Shown here piece by piece: positions 18,379-27,377 of a DNA stretch of 64,000 nt (its first letter is position 1; each line of letters begins with the position of its first letter). The DNA is taken from the NCBI RefSeq assembly GCF_002557795.1, contig NZ_CP023777.1, positions 4,659,001-4,723,000 on the forward strand, given 5' to 3'. The notes under the pieces are model-generated. The model was not told the DNA's origin. It saw only the letters and a list, made by a program, of their open reading frames with translations, and made no database searches. This stretch comes from Chitinophaga caeni. Lineage in GTDB: Bacteria; Bacteroidota; Bacteroidia; Chitinophagales; Chitinophagaceae. The position numbers and the translations under genes were made by a program.

Positions 18379-20901
18379 TTATCTAACCACTATAATTTTA
18401 GCCGGGGCCGATGTCCCTTTTAAATATACGAGGTAATACGGGCCGGAAGGCAGACCGCTTACATCGAGTATGTTGTCATTGCCATTGACCAGGTTCAGTT
18501 GTTTTACCGGGCTGCCGTGAACATTGTACAATACCGCGCTCCCCGCTACATGCGAGCGGATATGTACTTCGTCGCGAACAGGGTTGGGATATACTTCCAT
18601 CAATTCCGGCAACTTGTTTACAGGGCTTGACACCAAGCTATTAGTAGCTTTACGCGCCAACATTGATGGTGATTCCACGATTACTAATGAAGGGCGATCG
18701 GAGGCATCCGTTGCGTTTTTACTATAAAATGTCAAATCAGATGTCGAGGTAGATGAACCGCTATATTCACCATAAATATGGAATACGACCGTAGTATCTC
18801 CCGCGCGTATCGCGTTCAATAAAGTATCTTTATTCAAACTCCAATGTACCCAGTCGCCACCGTAGTAGAAATTCCCGGCAATAGAATCGACATGTGAAGA
18901 ATCGGCTACCCATGAGTTCCAGGTCAGGGGGCTTGCACTTTCATCCCAGTCTGATTTTGTCGTCCATTTCACGATCAACTTAGTTTTGTTGGAAGAACTG
19001 TTTGCCGATTTCACCTTCATATAAAGGTGTAATGAATCGATATTTGCCAAATCCCCACTGAAATCATTCAAATTAAATTTCAGGAAAGCTTCACGTTTAT
19101 AACCGGAATTTGGATCCGGTTTAATGGTCATCGTGGAATCCGTACCAAAGTTGGTATTTGCCGAACCGCCGTTGCGGATATAAGTATCTGCCGAAGGCTC
19201 AATCCCTTCCGGCCTGTCCATGGGTTCGAAGTTGATATCCAATACAGGTATTTCATCTTCAAAATAATAAGGGTACACAACATCTTTCGAAGATCCGTTG
19301 GTAAAGAGGAATTTTAATCTTAAAGTATATGTACTATACTTTTTCCAAAACTCCGCCACGGGCATAGCCACGTTAAAACTGTCGGTTCCCACCAGGTTTG
19401 CCATCCAGGCCAATTGATCATAATTAGCTCCATCATCATCCTGGTCATTATATACCACGATACCATTGATGTCCTTGTTGGTAGTAAACGTCCCCGAGAG
19501 ATGGATATAACCACCGCTATAACTGGAATGGAATGTAGTGAAAGAACCTGTACCGCCGCCGTACATATCCGGGATCGTATCTTGCGTGCGGAACACCTCG
19601 CAGTTATGTAAGATCGCGCAGCTTGCTTCCGTCATAAAAGTAGCCGACTTCCCGTAAGTTGAATTACCGGAGCCCATCAGGTTCGTTCCCATGGCAGGAT
19701 TGCTTTTTTGAGAAACGTACTCCTTATCATGCGGTAAATTCAAACCATGTCCCAGTTCATGAACAAGGCCGCCGATATAAGACGAAGTACCGCCGGTTGA
19801 AAAATACGAGGTATCGATGTTAGGATTATCCAGGGCGAAACACCAGCCATTCCCTAAACCATAAAAAGGATTATACCCTGATTCCGGTAATATCACGAGT
19901 GTATGCGTACTGGTTTTTTCCCCGGGGTGGGCCGAGAAATAAGCATTCACTTCAGGGATAATCTTGGAGCCGCCACCATCATATGGGTAATATGTTTTAT
20001 CATAAGTACCGTTGATGATAGTGATCTTGAGCATCCCGCTGCTATCCTTGTTAAGTCCGAAAGTTTCATCGGTATACCCCCAATAGGTCATCCACTTGCG
20101 GTAGAAATCCTGTGCTTGCAACATGATACCATTCAAACGTTGCCGGTAGTTGGCCACGGTATCAACATCAGTTGGAAGGAAATACACGATATTAAGGTTA
20201 TTGGTTCTTGATTCCACCTCCCTCGGCGCCGGCGGGGTGTAAGAAGAATCTATCCTATAATGCAATACGAGCCTCGGTTGCATTGAAGTATCGGTCCATT
20301 CCCTTGAGTACATGGAAGTATTGGCCCCCGTGTTAAGGCGAGTGTACAATGCCAAAGACAGCAGTGAATCACCGCTCAAGGCAGCGCTTACATTATCCTT
20401 CAAACCTCCCCAGGTGGCTTGGTAGGGAGTAGTTTCCGAGATCGCAACCGTAGGTTTGGTAACCGCCGAGATCGTGTCTGGACCGAACCCGGGCTTATTA
20501 TTCCAAGTGGCGGTATACTCCCCCCAGGAGTTCGTGGCCACGGGCAACAGGTTCCAAACATGACCGGAGCCTGATTGGGAATAGTAAATGGTTCCAAGTA
20601 AAGAAGCCGAATCAATCACGGCATATGCCGGCAATCCTAATTGCTTGAGATCGAACTTCAGGTAAGTAACCAGGTTGTAATTGGAGCCTGAACTTGTTTG
20701 TGAATAGCGAAAGCGGAGTTGGGTAGATGAACCGTAATTTGCATTACGTTGATCATCGGCGCTATTACTGTTCACGTAAGTATCCTCGATCGCGACGAGG
20801 GTGTCCGTAAAAGGGGACTGGGCTTTTAGTTGATTTAAGAAACAAAGCGAGGAAGCTGCTAAAAAAACCGCTTGTTTCCAGGTTGGTAACATCGTTTTCA
20901 T
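18379..20901 (-). CDS. Secreted DNRLRE-domain zinc metallopeptidase with T9SS sorting domain
   Basis: An 840-aa secreted protein. After a Sec signal (residues 1-27) comes a DNRLRE beta-sandwich (about 33-215: LVAIEDTYVNSNSADDQRNANYGSS, LVTYLKFDL, ATWNNKP, PRLVLHYR). A metallopeptidase domain (about 230-450) has the zinc motif HELGHGLNLPH (His381, Glu382, His385, His391) followed by a Met-containing turn region (NPAMGTNLMGSGNSTYG). A second DNRLRE domain spans about 565-745 (SADTYIRNGGSANTNFGTDSTM, AFLKFNL). The C-terminal type IX sorting domain (about 770-840) starts EVYPNPVRDEVHI and ends YYLVYLKGTSAPAKIIVVR. The product should be exported through the outer membrane and anchored or released, acting on an extracellular protein or glycoprotein. 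A MITE-free AT-rich control region with two operator-like palindromes lies upstream. Confidence 0.88.
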   Translation of the reverse strand: MKTMLPTWKQAVFLAASSLCFLNQLKAQSPFTDTLVAIEDTYVNSNSADDQRNANYGSSTQLRFRYSQTSSGSNYNLVTYLKFDLKQLGLPAYAVIDSASLLGTIYYSQSGSGHVWNLLPVATNSWGEYTATWNNKPGFGPDTISAVTKPTVAISETTPYQATWGGLKDNVSAALSGDSLLSLALYTRLNTGANTSMYSREWTDTSMQPRLVLHYRIDSSYTPPAPREVESRTNNLNIVYFLPTDVDTVANYRQRLNGIMLQAQDFYRKWMTYWGYTDETFGLNKDSSGMLKITIINGTYDKTYYPYDGGGSKIIPEVNAYFSAHPGEKTSTHTLVILPESGYNPFYGLGNGWCFALDNPNIDTSYFSTGGTSSYIGGLVHELGHGLNLPHDKEYVSQKSNPAMGTNLMGSGNSTYGKSATFMTEASCAILHNCEVFRTQDTIPDMYGGGTGSFTTFHSSYSGGYIHLSGTFTTNKDINGIVVYNDQDDDGANYDQLAWMANLVGTDSFNVAMPVAEFWKKYSTYTLRLKFLFTNGSSKDVVYPYYFEDEIPVLDINFEPMDRPEGIEPSADTYIRNGGSANTNFGTDSTMTIKPDPNSGYKREAFLKFNLNDFSGDLANIDSLHLYMKVKSANSSSNKTKLIVKWTTKSDWDESASPLTWNSWVADSSHVDSIAGNFYYGGDWVHWSLNKDTLLNAIRAGDTTVVFHIYGEYSGSSTSTSDLTFYSKNATDASDRPSLVIVESPSMLARKATNSLVSSPVNKLPELMEVYPNPVRDEVHIRSHVAGSAVLYNVHGSPVKQLNLVNGNDNILDVSGLPSGPYYLVYLKGTSAPAKIIVVR

Positions 20902-21471
20902 CGATTCTATTTTGGTTATAAAAAAGGCAGGTTAATGGGCGAAAACCGGGGAACACTATTCATAGGAAAAATTCGCGATGACAAATTACTTATTGCTATA
21001 TCAATAAATTAATATTATTCTCTTGTTTAATATGCATATTTAAACATTAATCATAATAATATTTTAACGTTAAAAACAAATATTTTACAATATAAAATCA
21101 TTATAATATTAAAAACAGCGAATTATTAATACTTTTTTCAATCACAACATATTGAATTGCAATCGAATGCATTACATTTTGCAATCGATTGCTAAAATTG
21201 GGAATCCATCCTTATAAATTATCGCATCGAAGTGGGAAGCCCGATGAAAAATCGCCTGCTTTGCCTCCAGGCTAAGCGGGCAATATTCCTCCTGCTACTC
21301 CCAGTGGTAGTAGATTGTCCGTTATCGAACAAAAACTTGTTCATTTACGAACAACCCATCCCCCCTGTCGATACCGGGAAACATTGGCTATGGGGTCTTT
21401 CAACAAATGGCAACCTTTTTGTTATGCGGGTATACGAATTCAATCCTTTATCTTCAGGTTAATTAAAGCGT
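20902..21471. promoter_or_regulatory. AT-rich divergent control region
   Basis: 570 bp between the divergent metallopeptidase and permease genes, strongly AT-rich at 20970-21150. An open frame at 21232-21462 has no recognisable features and is not called. The region should hold promoters for both flanking genes and contains two operator-like palindromes listed separately. Confidence 0.4.
21159..21192. promoter_or_regulatory. Tandem LacI-like operator half-sites
   Basis: GCAATCGAATGC (21159-21170) and the perfect palindrome GCAATCGATTGC (21181-21192) differ by one base and are spaced 22 bp centre to centre, two turns of B-DNA. The central CG with symmetric GCAA/TTGC arms resembles LacI/CcpA-family operators. 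No LacI gene is present in the window. Confidence 0.4.
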
Positions 21472-23898
21472 ATGCTAAAAAGTTATTTCAAGATCGCCAT
21501 CCGGAATTTAGTCAACAAAAAGGCTTATTCCATTATCAATATTTTCGGTTTAGCTTTAGGGATTGCCTGTTGCCTGATCATTGTTTTATATATTAAGGAT
21601 GAATTATCATTCGATCACTATAATACCAATTACGATAGAACTTACCGCGTCGTTCATGCCTTCCGTTCCGGTAATAAGACGGCCGATGCACCGCAACCAG
21701 CGCCGGAAGAATACCAGGTGTGGGGGAATGCGCCGATAGCTGGTGCCTTAACGAATGAATTCCCGGGTATCGATAAAATTGTCCGGTTTACGAGTAATAA
21801 TTCATTTTTATTAGAAAATGGGGATAAAAGATTCCAGGAACAGAACCTGGTTTTCATGGATTCAACAGCTTTCGATGTTTTTACTTGGCCCCTTTTATAC
21901 GGGGACCCGGAGCAGGCGCTAGTGGCGCCGTTTAGCATCGTTTTATCGGAAAGTACCGCTAGGAAATATTTCGGTGATCAAAACCCGGTAGGTAAAACCT
22001 TGAAGGCGGAGAACAGCTTTTATTTTACGGTTTCAGGCGTGATGAAAGATATCCCCAGGAACAGCCATATTCATTTCAACGGGTTGATTTCTATGAGCAC
22101 ATTCATAAAATGGCGCCCGCAAATATTCGGATCCTGGGGTTATGTAGATTTTTACACTTACTTCACCCTGAAACCAGGTGTCCGTATTGCTGATATGAGC
22201 GCAAGAATCCCGCATCTCTTGAAAACATATTATCCTGAATATAATACTAATGATTACCGGGTGAAATTTGAACCATTATCGGATGCTTATCTCAAATCCT
22301 TAGCTGGCAGGCAACCTGGGGTTACGGGCAATTATTCAAACATAATCATCTTCGGGCTTGTCGGTTTATTTATCCTTTGTATTGCATGTGTTAATTTCAT
22401 TAACCTTGCTACCGCCCGCTCCATGGAAAGGGCCAAGGAAGTGGGCGTACGGAAATCCGTCGGAGCCCACCAATCCAAATTAATCTATCAATTTTTGACA
22501 GAATCTACATTAATTACATTCCTGTCTGTCCTCTTGGCAATTGTCATCTGCTTGTTGGTCTTTCCAATCCTCAATAATATTACCGGAAAATCATTCAGCT
22601 ATATTTCTATTCTTGATTCTCAAATTCTTACCGGTTTACTCGTCACCCCTATTCTAATAGGTCTATTGGCAGGAGTTTACCCGGCGCTGGTATTGTCGCG
22701 TTTCGATCCGGTTATCGTATTGAAAGGCAAATTCAATACCTCGGCGCGCGGCAGCTTGTTAAGGAAAAGCTTGGTGGTCTTACAATTTAGTTTATCGGTT
22801 GCCCTGGTGGCAAGTACCGTGGTCGTTTATTTGCAGTTGATGCACATGAAGAACCACGAACTCGGTTTCATGAAAGAACAGATGCTGGTGATTAACTACG
22901 CCGGCGATGAAGGTGAAAACTTCTTGAATAGAAAGCTTGAAATGATCAAGCAAGAACTTGGGAAAAATGATCAAGTAATCGGTTTGGCAGCATCGCGAAC
23001 TGTACCGGGCGGCTTTTTCCCGAATGCAGCATCTAACTTTGAAAATCCTGCTGGCGAGATGCAGTCTATTGCACCTGCATTATACGAGATTGATTTTGAC
23101 TTTATACCTGTTTACCAGATCAAGATGGCGGCAGGCAGGGCTTATTCCCGCAAATTCATGGCGGATACTACAAATTCAATGATCATTAATGAAGCCGCAG
23201 CTAAACTATTGGGATATAATAATCCCGGGGATATTATCGGTAAGAAATTCTCGCAATGGGGCCGCAGCGGGACCGTGATTGGCGTTGTAAAAGATTTTAA
23301 TTATAAATCGCTCCATAACAAGGTAGAACCGTTAGCCCTCCGTTTTGCCGACCCGGATTCTTATGGTAATATTTCCTTACGTATTAAAACAGGTAATATT
23401 CCTAATACGATCCGGGAATTGCAACATACCTGGGAACGATTGATCCCGGGGCGACCTTTCCAATATTTCTTCCTAGACCAATCATTCAACGAGCAATACC
23501 AAAATGATGTACGTTTTGGTGAAATTTTCAGCATCTTTGCTATCCTGGCTATCATCATCGCTTGCTTGGGACTGTTCGGGTTGGCCACTTATGCAACCCA
23601 TCAAAGAATCAAGGAAATCGGTGTCCGCAAGGTATTGGGCGCTTCCGTTACCAGCATTATTACATTGCTGTCTTCAGAGTTTGTAATGTTGGTATTGATC
23701 GCCATACTGCTGGCCACTCCCCTTTCTTGGTGGGCTATGAACAAGTGGTTGGATGGATTTGCTTACCACGTAACCATCCATTGGTGGATTTTCATGTTAG
23801 CAGGAATGCTGGCAATATTCATCGCCCTGGCAACCGTAAGTTTCCAAACATTGAAGGTGGCTTTTATGAACCCGGTAAAGTCACTGCGATCAGAATAA
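21472..23898 (+). CDS. MacB/FtsX-like ABC transporter permease
   Basis: An 808-aa double-length permease typical of Bacteroidota. It begins MLKSYFKIAIRNLVNKKAYSIINIFGLALGIACCLIIVLYI, the standard start of this family with the first membrane helix, followed by a MacB-like periplasmic domain. FtsX-type membrane segments lie around residues 285-315, 340-370 and 385-405 (FINLATARSMERAKEVGVRKSVGA). A second periplasmic domain and a second FtsX unit follow (QRIKEIGVRKVLGASVTSIITLLSSEFV), ending NPVKSLRSE. These proteins transmit ATP-driven motion to substrates in the periplasm, often antimicrobial peptides or lipoproteins. No ATPase gene is next to it, so it would have to use one encoded elsewhere. 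Confidence 0.9.
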   Translation: MLKSYFKIAIRNLVNKKAYSIINIFGLALGIACCLIIVLYIKDELSFDHYNTNYDRTYRVVHAFRSGNKTADAPQPAPEEYQVWGNAPIAGALTNEFPGIDKIVRFTSNNSFLLENGDKRFQEQNLVFMDSTAFDVFTWPLLYGDPEQALVAPFSIVLSESTARKYFGDQNPVGKTLKAENSFYFTVSGVMKDIPRNSHIHFNGLISMSTFIKWRPQIFGSWGYVDFYTYFTLKPGVRIADMSARIPHLLKTYYPEYNTNDYRVKFEPLSDAYLKSLAGRQPGVTGNYSNIIIFGLVGLFILCIACVNFINLATARSMERAKEVGVRKSVGAHQSKLIYQFLTESTLITFLSVLLAIVICLLVFPILNNITGKSFSYISILDSQILTGLLVTPILIGLLAGVYPALVLSRFDPVIVLKGKFNTSARGSLLRKSLVVLQFSLSVALVASTVVVYLQLMHMKNHELGFMKEQMLVINYAGDEGENFLNRKLEMIKQELGKNDQVIGLAASRTVPGGFFPNAASNFENPAGEMQSIAPALYEIDFDFIPVYQIKMAAGRAYSRKFMADTTNSMIINEAAAKLLGYNNPGDIIGKKFSQWGRSGTVIGVVKDFNYKSLHNKVEPLALRFADPDSYGNISLRIKTGNIPNTIRELQHTWERLIPGRPFQYFFLDQSFNEQYQNDVRFGEIFSIFAILAIIIACLGLFGLATYATHQRIKEIGVRKVLGASVTSIITLLSSEFVMLVLIAILLATPLSWWAMNKWLDGFAYHVTIHWWIFMLAGMLAIFIALATVSFQTLKVAFMNPVKSLRSE

Positions 23899-24153
23899 CC
23901 ATGCTCAGCCTCGTTGTTTATATTTTCCAAGATTTAAGCCCAAGAAGGTAGTGGAATTTAGTTAAAGCAATGGAATGAACTACCAGTGTACCGGGTTATG
24001 TAACACGCTGTTAAAAAGCGTGAAGAAGGCGCCGTGCATGGAACACCCGGTATTCAATTAATCGTTTTGGATCCCTCTTGGTTTATAAAGATTTAAGAAA
24101 GTTAAATAGAAGGATTTGTTACGTATATTTAAAGATTATTTAAACCTTATTAT

Positions 24154-25083
24154 ATGGGTAGTATAAAGTACGCTATTGTTTTATTACTCGTCTGTATCGG
24201 CATGCATGTTCAAGGCCAAACAAAAATGAGTGATTCCCTGTTGACTGCTGATGATGGTACAAGATTGTTTGTCAAAAAATCTGGCAATGGCCCGATTTGT
24301 ATTTTTATCCATGGAGGCCCGGGAGCCTGGAGTAAATCATTTGAAGAATTAAAGGGGAAGAACCTGGAGACGAACCTGTCAATGGTATATTATGATGAAA
24401 GAGGCTGTGGTCGCTCAGAGAAATCTGCGAGCGGAGACTATTCCCTGGAAAGGATGGTTAAGGATATCGATTTAATTCGTAAACATTACGGTGCTAAGAA
24501 AGTTTACCTCATGTCCCATTCATTCGGAGGCATCCTAGCTTTTAATTATGCGCTAAAACATCCTGACCATGTTAAGGGCTTGATCCTGGCAAACTCAACA
24601 CTCAACATGGGTTATTCCATTGAAAGTCAAATTCATTATATAAATAGCATATTGAAAACGGACTTTACTGTGCCGGACAGTACTTCAGCTTCATTAATGT
24701 CTAAATTTTTTGAAGCGAAGAAAATGCTGTCCCAGGAAGATTTGAACTATAAAATACTTTCAGATAATAAAGCGAATATAGAACTAGTAGATGAAATTGA
24801 CAGTCAAAACCCCGGTGATTTTGATTTTGCCAAGCACGTATTCTCGATAGATGATTACTGGCAAGATTACACACCGCTGACTGCACAAGTAAAGTTGCCC
24901 GTTTTAATAATTACAGGAAAGAAAGATCATTCCATCGGGGAAAATCATTATTTATCGTTTCATTTTAAAAATGGGAAGGTTCGGAAAATTAATGGCGGAC
25001 ACATTCTGTATTATGAAAACAACCAGGAATTTATTAGCTCGATTTTTGATTTTATAAAAGAAACGAAGCAAAATCCTAGTTGA
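24154..25083 (+). CDS. Exported alpha/beta hydrolase (proline iminopeptidase-like)
   Basis: A 309-aa hydrolase with a Sec signal (residues 1-21). The oxyanion region is FIHGGPGAWSKSF (51-63), the nucleophile elbow SHSFGG has Ser123, the acid is Asp258 in ITGKKDHS, and the base is His283 in NGGHILYYE. HGGPG together with DERGCGRSEKS is typical of the prolyl iminopeptidase/S33 group, which releases N-terminal proline or hydrolyses related amides and esters. The signal peptide places it in the periplasm, unlike cytoplasmic family members. It stands alone, with a shared hairpin terminator before the convergent Hsp20 gene. Confidence 0.85.
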   Translation: MGSIKYAIVLLLVCIGMHVQGQTKMSDSLLTADDGTRLFVKKSGNGPICIFIHGGPGAWSKSFEELKGKNLETNLSMVYYDERGCGRSEKSASGDYSLERMVKDIDLIRKHYGAKKVYLMSHSFGGILAFNYALKHPDHVKGLILANSTLNMGYSIESQIHYINSILKTDFTVPDSTSASLMSKFFEAKKMLSQEDLNYKILSDNKANIELVDEIDSQNPGDFDFAKHVFSIDDYWQDYTPLTAQVKLPVLIITGKKDHSIGENHYLSFHFKNGKVRKINGGHILYYENNQEFISSIFDFIKETKQNPS

Positions 25084-25126
25084 GCGCCGGGCATTTCATT
25101 TTATTGACTGCCAATACGATCATGTT

Positions 25127-25158
25127 AAAAGGCAGCGAGCCCTTCCAGGCCCGCTGCC
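25127..25158 (-). terminator. Hairpin terminator between hydrolase and Hsp20 genes
   Basis: GGCAGCG-a-GCC (25131-25141) pairs with GGC-c-CGCTGCC (25148-25158). On the minus strand it is followed by TTTTAA, so it mainly serves the Hsp20 gene ending at 25175. Confidence 0.65.
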
Positions 25159-25174
25159 CTGTTAGAAATTTCAC

Positions 25175-25600
25175 TCATTGTACTTGGATTTGTTTAGATG
25201 CTTTTACCTGTTGCTCACTTTTAGGCACGGTTAACTTAAGCACGCCATCTAAATAAGTTGCAGCAATGCTATCATCCTTGGAGTTTTCAGGTAACCTGAA
25301 CGAGCGGGTAAACGCGCTGTAACTATATTCCCTACGGCTGTAGGTCTTCTTCTTATCCTGTTCTTCGCTTTCTTTTTTCGATTCGGCGCTGATCGTCAAT
25401 ACATCTTCATCCACGCTAATTTTAAAATCTTCCTTTTTAAACCCGGGCGCTACAACATCTACCTGGTAAGATGTGTCGTCTTCGCTGATGTTAACTGCGG
25501 GCCAGTGCCCATTCCTTGACAAGTCCTTGGGGAAAAAGTCTTCCCATGTAAAAAAGTCCTTCCAGGGATCGTAATTTTTCCTTTTTTCTAAGGCATTCAT
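25175..25600 (-). CDS. Hsp20/alpha-crystallin small heat shock protein
   Basis: A 141-aa small chaperone. The alpha-crystallin domain spans about residues 36-130 (PAVNISEDDTSYQVDVVAPGFKKEDFKISVDEDVLTISAESK), with the conserved ending AFTRSFRLPENSKDDSIAATYLDGVLKLTVPK. The C-terminal tail (SKQIQVQ) contains a short I-x-V type motif used for oligomer assembly. It should hold unfolded proteins without ATP in the cytoplasm. The start is well supported by a GGAGG-like purine stretch (AAGGAGGTTC on the minus strand just before ATG), one of the strongest ribosome-binding sites in the window. Confidence 0.95.
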   Translation of the reverse strand: MNALEKRKNYDPWKDFFTWEDFFPKDLSRNGHWPAVNISEDDTSYQVDVVAPGFKKEDFKISVDEDVLTISAESKKESEEQDKKKTYSRREYSYSAFTRSFRLPENSKDDSIAATYLDGVLKLTVPKSEQQVKASKQIQVQ

Positions 25601-26344
25601 TTTGAACCTCCTTTATTAATTGTTTAGAAATAGGTTATTAATTGAATTACCTGGGTTATAAAATAGAAACAATACAGTTAAAGAATGGTTATGCCGAGGT
25701 AAAATTTTGACAGGTGATTTTCGTCATATGCCCCGTTAAAAACCGGCATTCCCACCGCGGTTAAATAGGGGTTTACGAAGCGTAGAAAGCGGGTATTAAA
25801 CAAAATAAATCAATTCAAAATATTGATTCTCAATATAAACAAAATAATAACGAATAACCGCAAAGCTGTTATCCCAACTCAGTAACTTATTTCGTAAATT
25901 GATCTCAATTCCAGTTACCCGAATTATTGCTATCCTTGAACCGCACTAGTATAACAGGGTTAAAATAGGAATCCCTTGGGTGCCGATCGATACTGATGTA
26001 AACGGGATGCTGAGCAACACTAGCCATGAAAAGTTTTTCGAAATAGACTATCTAATCCATCGGGAATGTAATGAAGAGGTACTAAATGACAGTAAAAATC
26101 GTAGTTGAGAAATAATACTAGCATTACCGGCAGTAGTCGAATTTTGTGGAACCAACTCCCTTCAAGAAATATATAACTCGTTTGCCCAGGCTGAAATTCG
26201 ATTATCTGTAACTTTTTTAACATACCTAAACCCAGTATTATGTCAAATCTTAACCGGGGTTCCCCGGCTATGAAGTCCCGGTATGGAACATAGCGTCAGC
26301 ATTCACTTAACTCTACATATTACTAATTTTTAAAACATCATTTC
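25601..26344. other. Gene-free stretch of about 740 bp
   Basis: Between the divergent Hsp20 and terpene synthase genes. A 67-codon minus-strand frame at 26020-26223 has no recognisable domain or leader and is not called. The part next to 25600 must hold the Hsp20 promoter, and the part next to 26345 the terpene synthase promoter. No repeat or RNA gene was recognised. Confidence 0.4.
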
Positions 26345-27295
26345 ATGGAAAAGACTTTGTTATTAGATTTCCCGACCGCATCATTAATCAGCCCGTTCGC
26401 GGAGAGGGTACAGGCGCATACAACACAATGGGCCTTGCAATTTGAATTGATCAGCGAAGAAAAAGTGCCGTTCTTTGATAAGGCCAAATTCGGCTGGTAC
26501 GCCGCCAGGGAATATCCCGAGGCCTCTTATGCAGAGATCTGTATCGTGGGCGACCTGATCGCCTGGTTGTTTACCGTTGATGATAAATGCGACCGTGCTT
26601 CATCCAACTCCACAGCCGCAGCAACCCTCAAGGCTATGTTTGAAGGTTTCATCCATATCATCCGCCAAGAAGGGCGTTTGTACTCGATGGAACACCGTAT
26701 CCTGAACAGGAGCTTGGAAAACATCATGCACCGTTTCGAAGCGGTAAGCAACCCGGCGTTATTCCGCGCATTCGGGGAAGAGATGATTTCCTATTTCGAA
26801 GAATGCCTTTGGGAAGTTGATATGCAGCTTGAAGAACATGAGCCCAATATCAAGGAATACCTACAATGGCGGCCCAAAACCGGCTTCTACATTATGTTCC
26901 CGTTGATTAGCATCTTCCATCAACTGGATATCCCCAGGGAAGTATACCAGCATCCCAATTTAAAACAAGCAGAATTGCTCTTGAACCTGACTGCCAACCT
27001 GGCCAATGATCTCCATTCCATGGAGCGGGAAAAAGCGCTTAAAACCAAGGGACTGAACCTCGTATTTATTTACGAAAGGGAATTGCATCTTAGTTTGGAA
27101 GAAGCGGTTGATAAAATTTATGATGAATACTTCAGGAATTTGGATACGATCGATCAACTGTTAACCGGTATGCCATCATACGGTGCAGCCATTGATCGCC
27201 AACTGAAAATATATATCGATGGACTTTACACCGTTATAAAAGCTTATTTTGACTGGGCCTTGGTAGATACCACCCGTTATAAAAATGGGCATTAA
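26345..27295 (+). CDS. Class I terpene synthase
   Basis: A 316-aa bacterial class I terpene cyclase. The aspartate-rich metal motif is DDKCD (Asp79, Asp80, Asp83) in AWLFTVDDKCDR. The NSE triad is NDLHSMERE (Asn221, Ser225, Glu229). Helical spacing and length fit sesqui- or diterpene synthases of Actinobacteria and Bacteroidota. It ionises a prenyl diphosphate and cyclises it in the cytoplasm; the product cannot be predicted. No prenyl transferase, P450 or other tailoring gene adjoins it, so it is a single-gene terpene locus. It is convergent with a hybrid histidine kinase gene. Confidence 0.9.
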   Translation: MEKTLLLDFPTASLISPFAERVQAHTTQWALQFELISEEKVPFFDKAKFGWYAAREYPEASYAEICIVGDLIAWLFTVDDKCDRASSNSTAAATLKAMFEGFIHIIRQEGRLYSMEHRILNRSLENIMHRFEAVSNPALFRAFGEEMISYFEECLWEVDMQLEEHEPNIKEYLQWRPKTGFYIMFPLISIFHQLDIPREVYQHPNLKQAELLLNLTANLANDLHSMEREKALKTKGLNLVFIYERELHLSLEEAVDKIYDEYFRNLDTIDQLLTGMPSYGAAIDRQLKIYIDGLYTVIKAYFDWALVDTTRYKNGH

Positions 27296-27377
27296 TATTA
27301 CCCGGGTTCGCGGCAAAGGCTTCAAAGCTAATAAGCGGTAATTGTCGTAACTGGCTTACGAACTCAACCAAATTTAC

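Noticed and set aside
21232..21462. 76-codon plus-strand frame just before the permease gene
   Set aside because: No family resemblance and unusual composition; lies in a control region. It could be an upstream leader but nothing supports it.
26020..26223. 67-codon minus-strand frame upstream of the terpene synthase
   Set aside because: No recognisable domain, signal peptide or neighbour on the same strand; likely chance.
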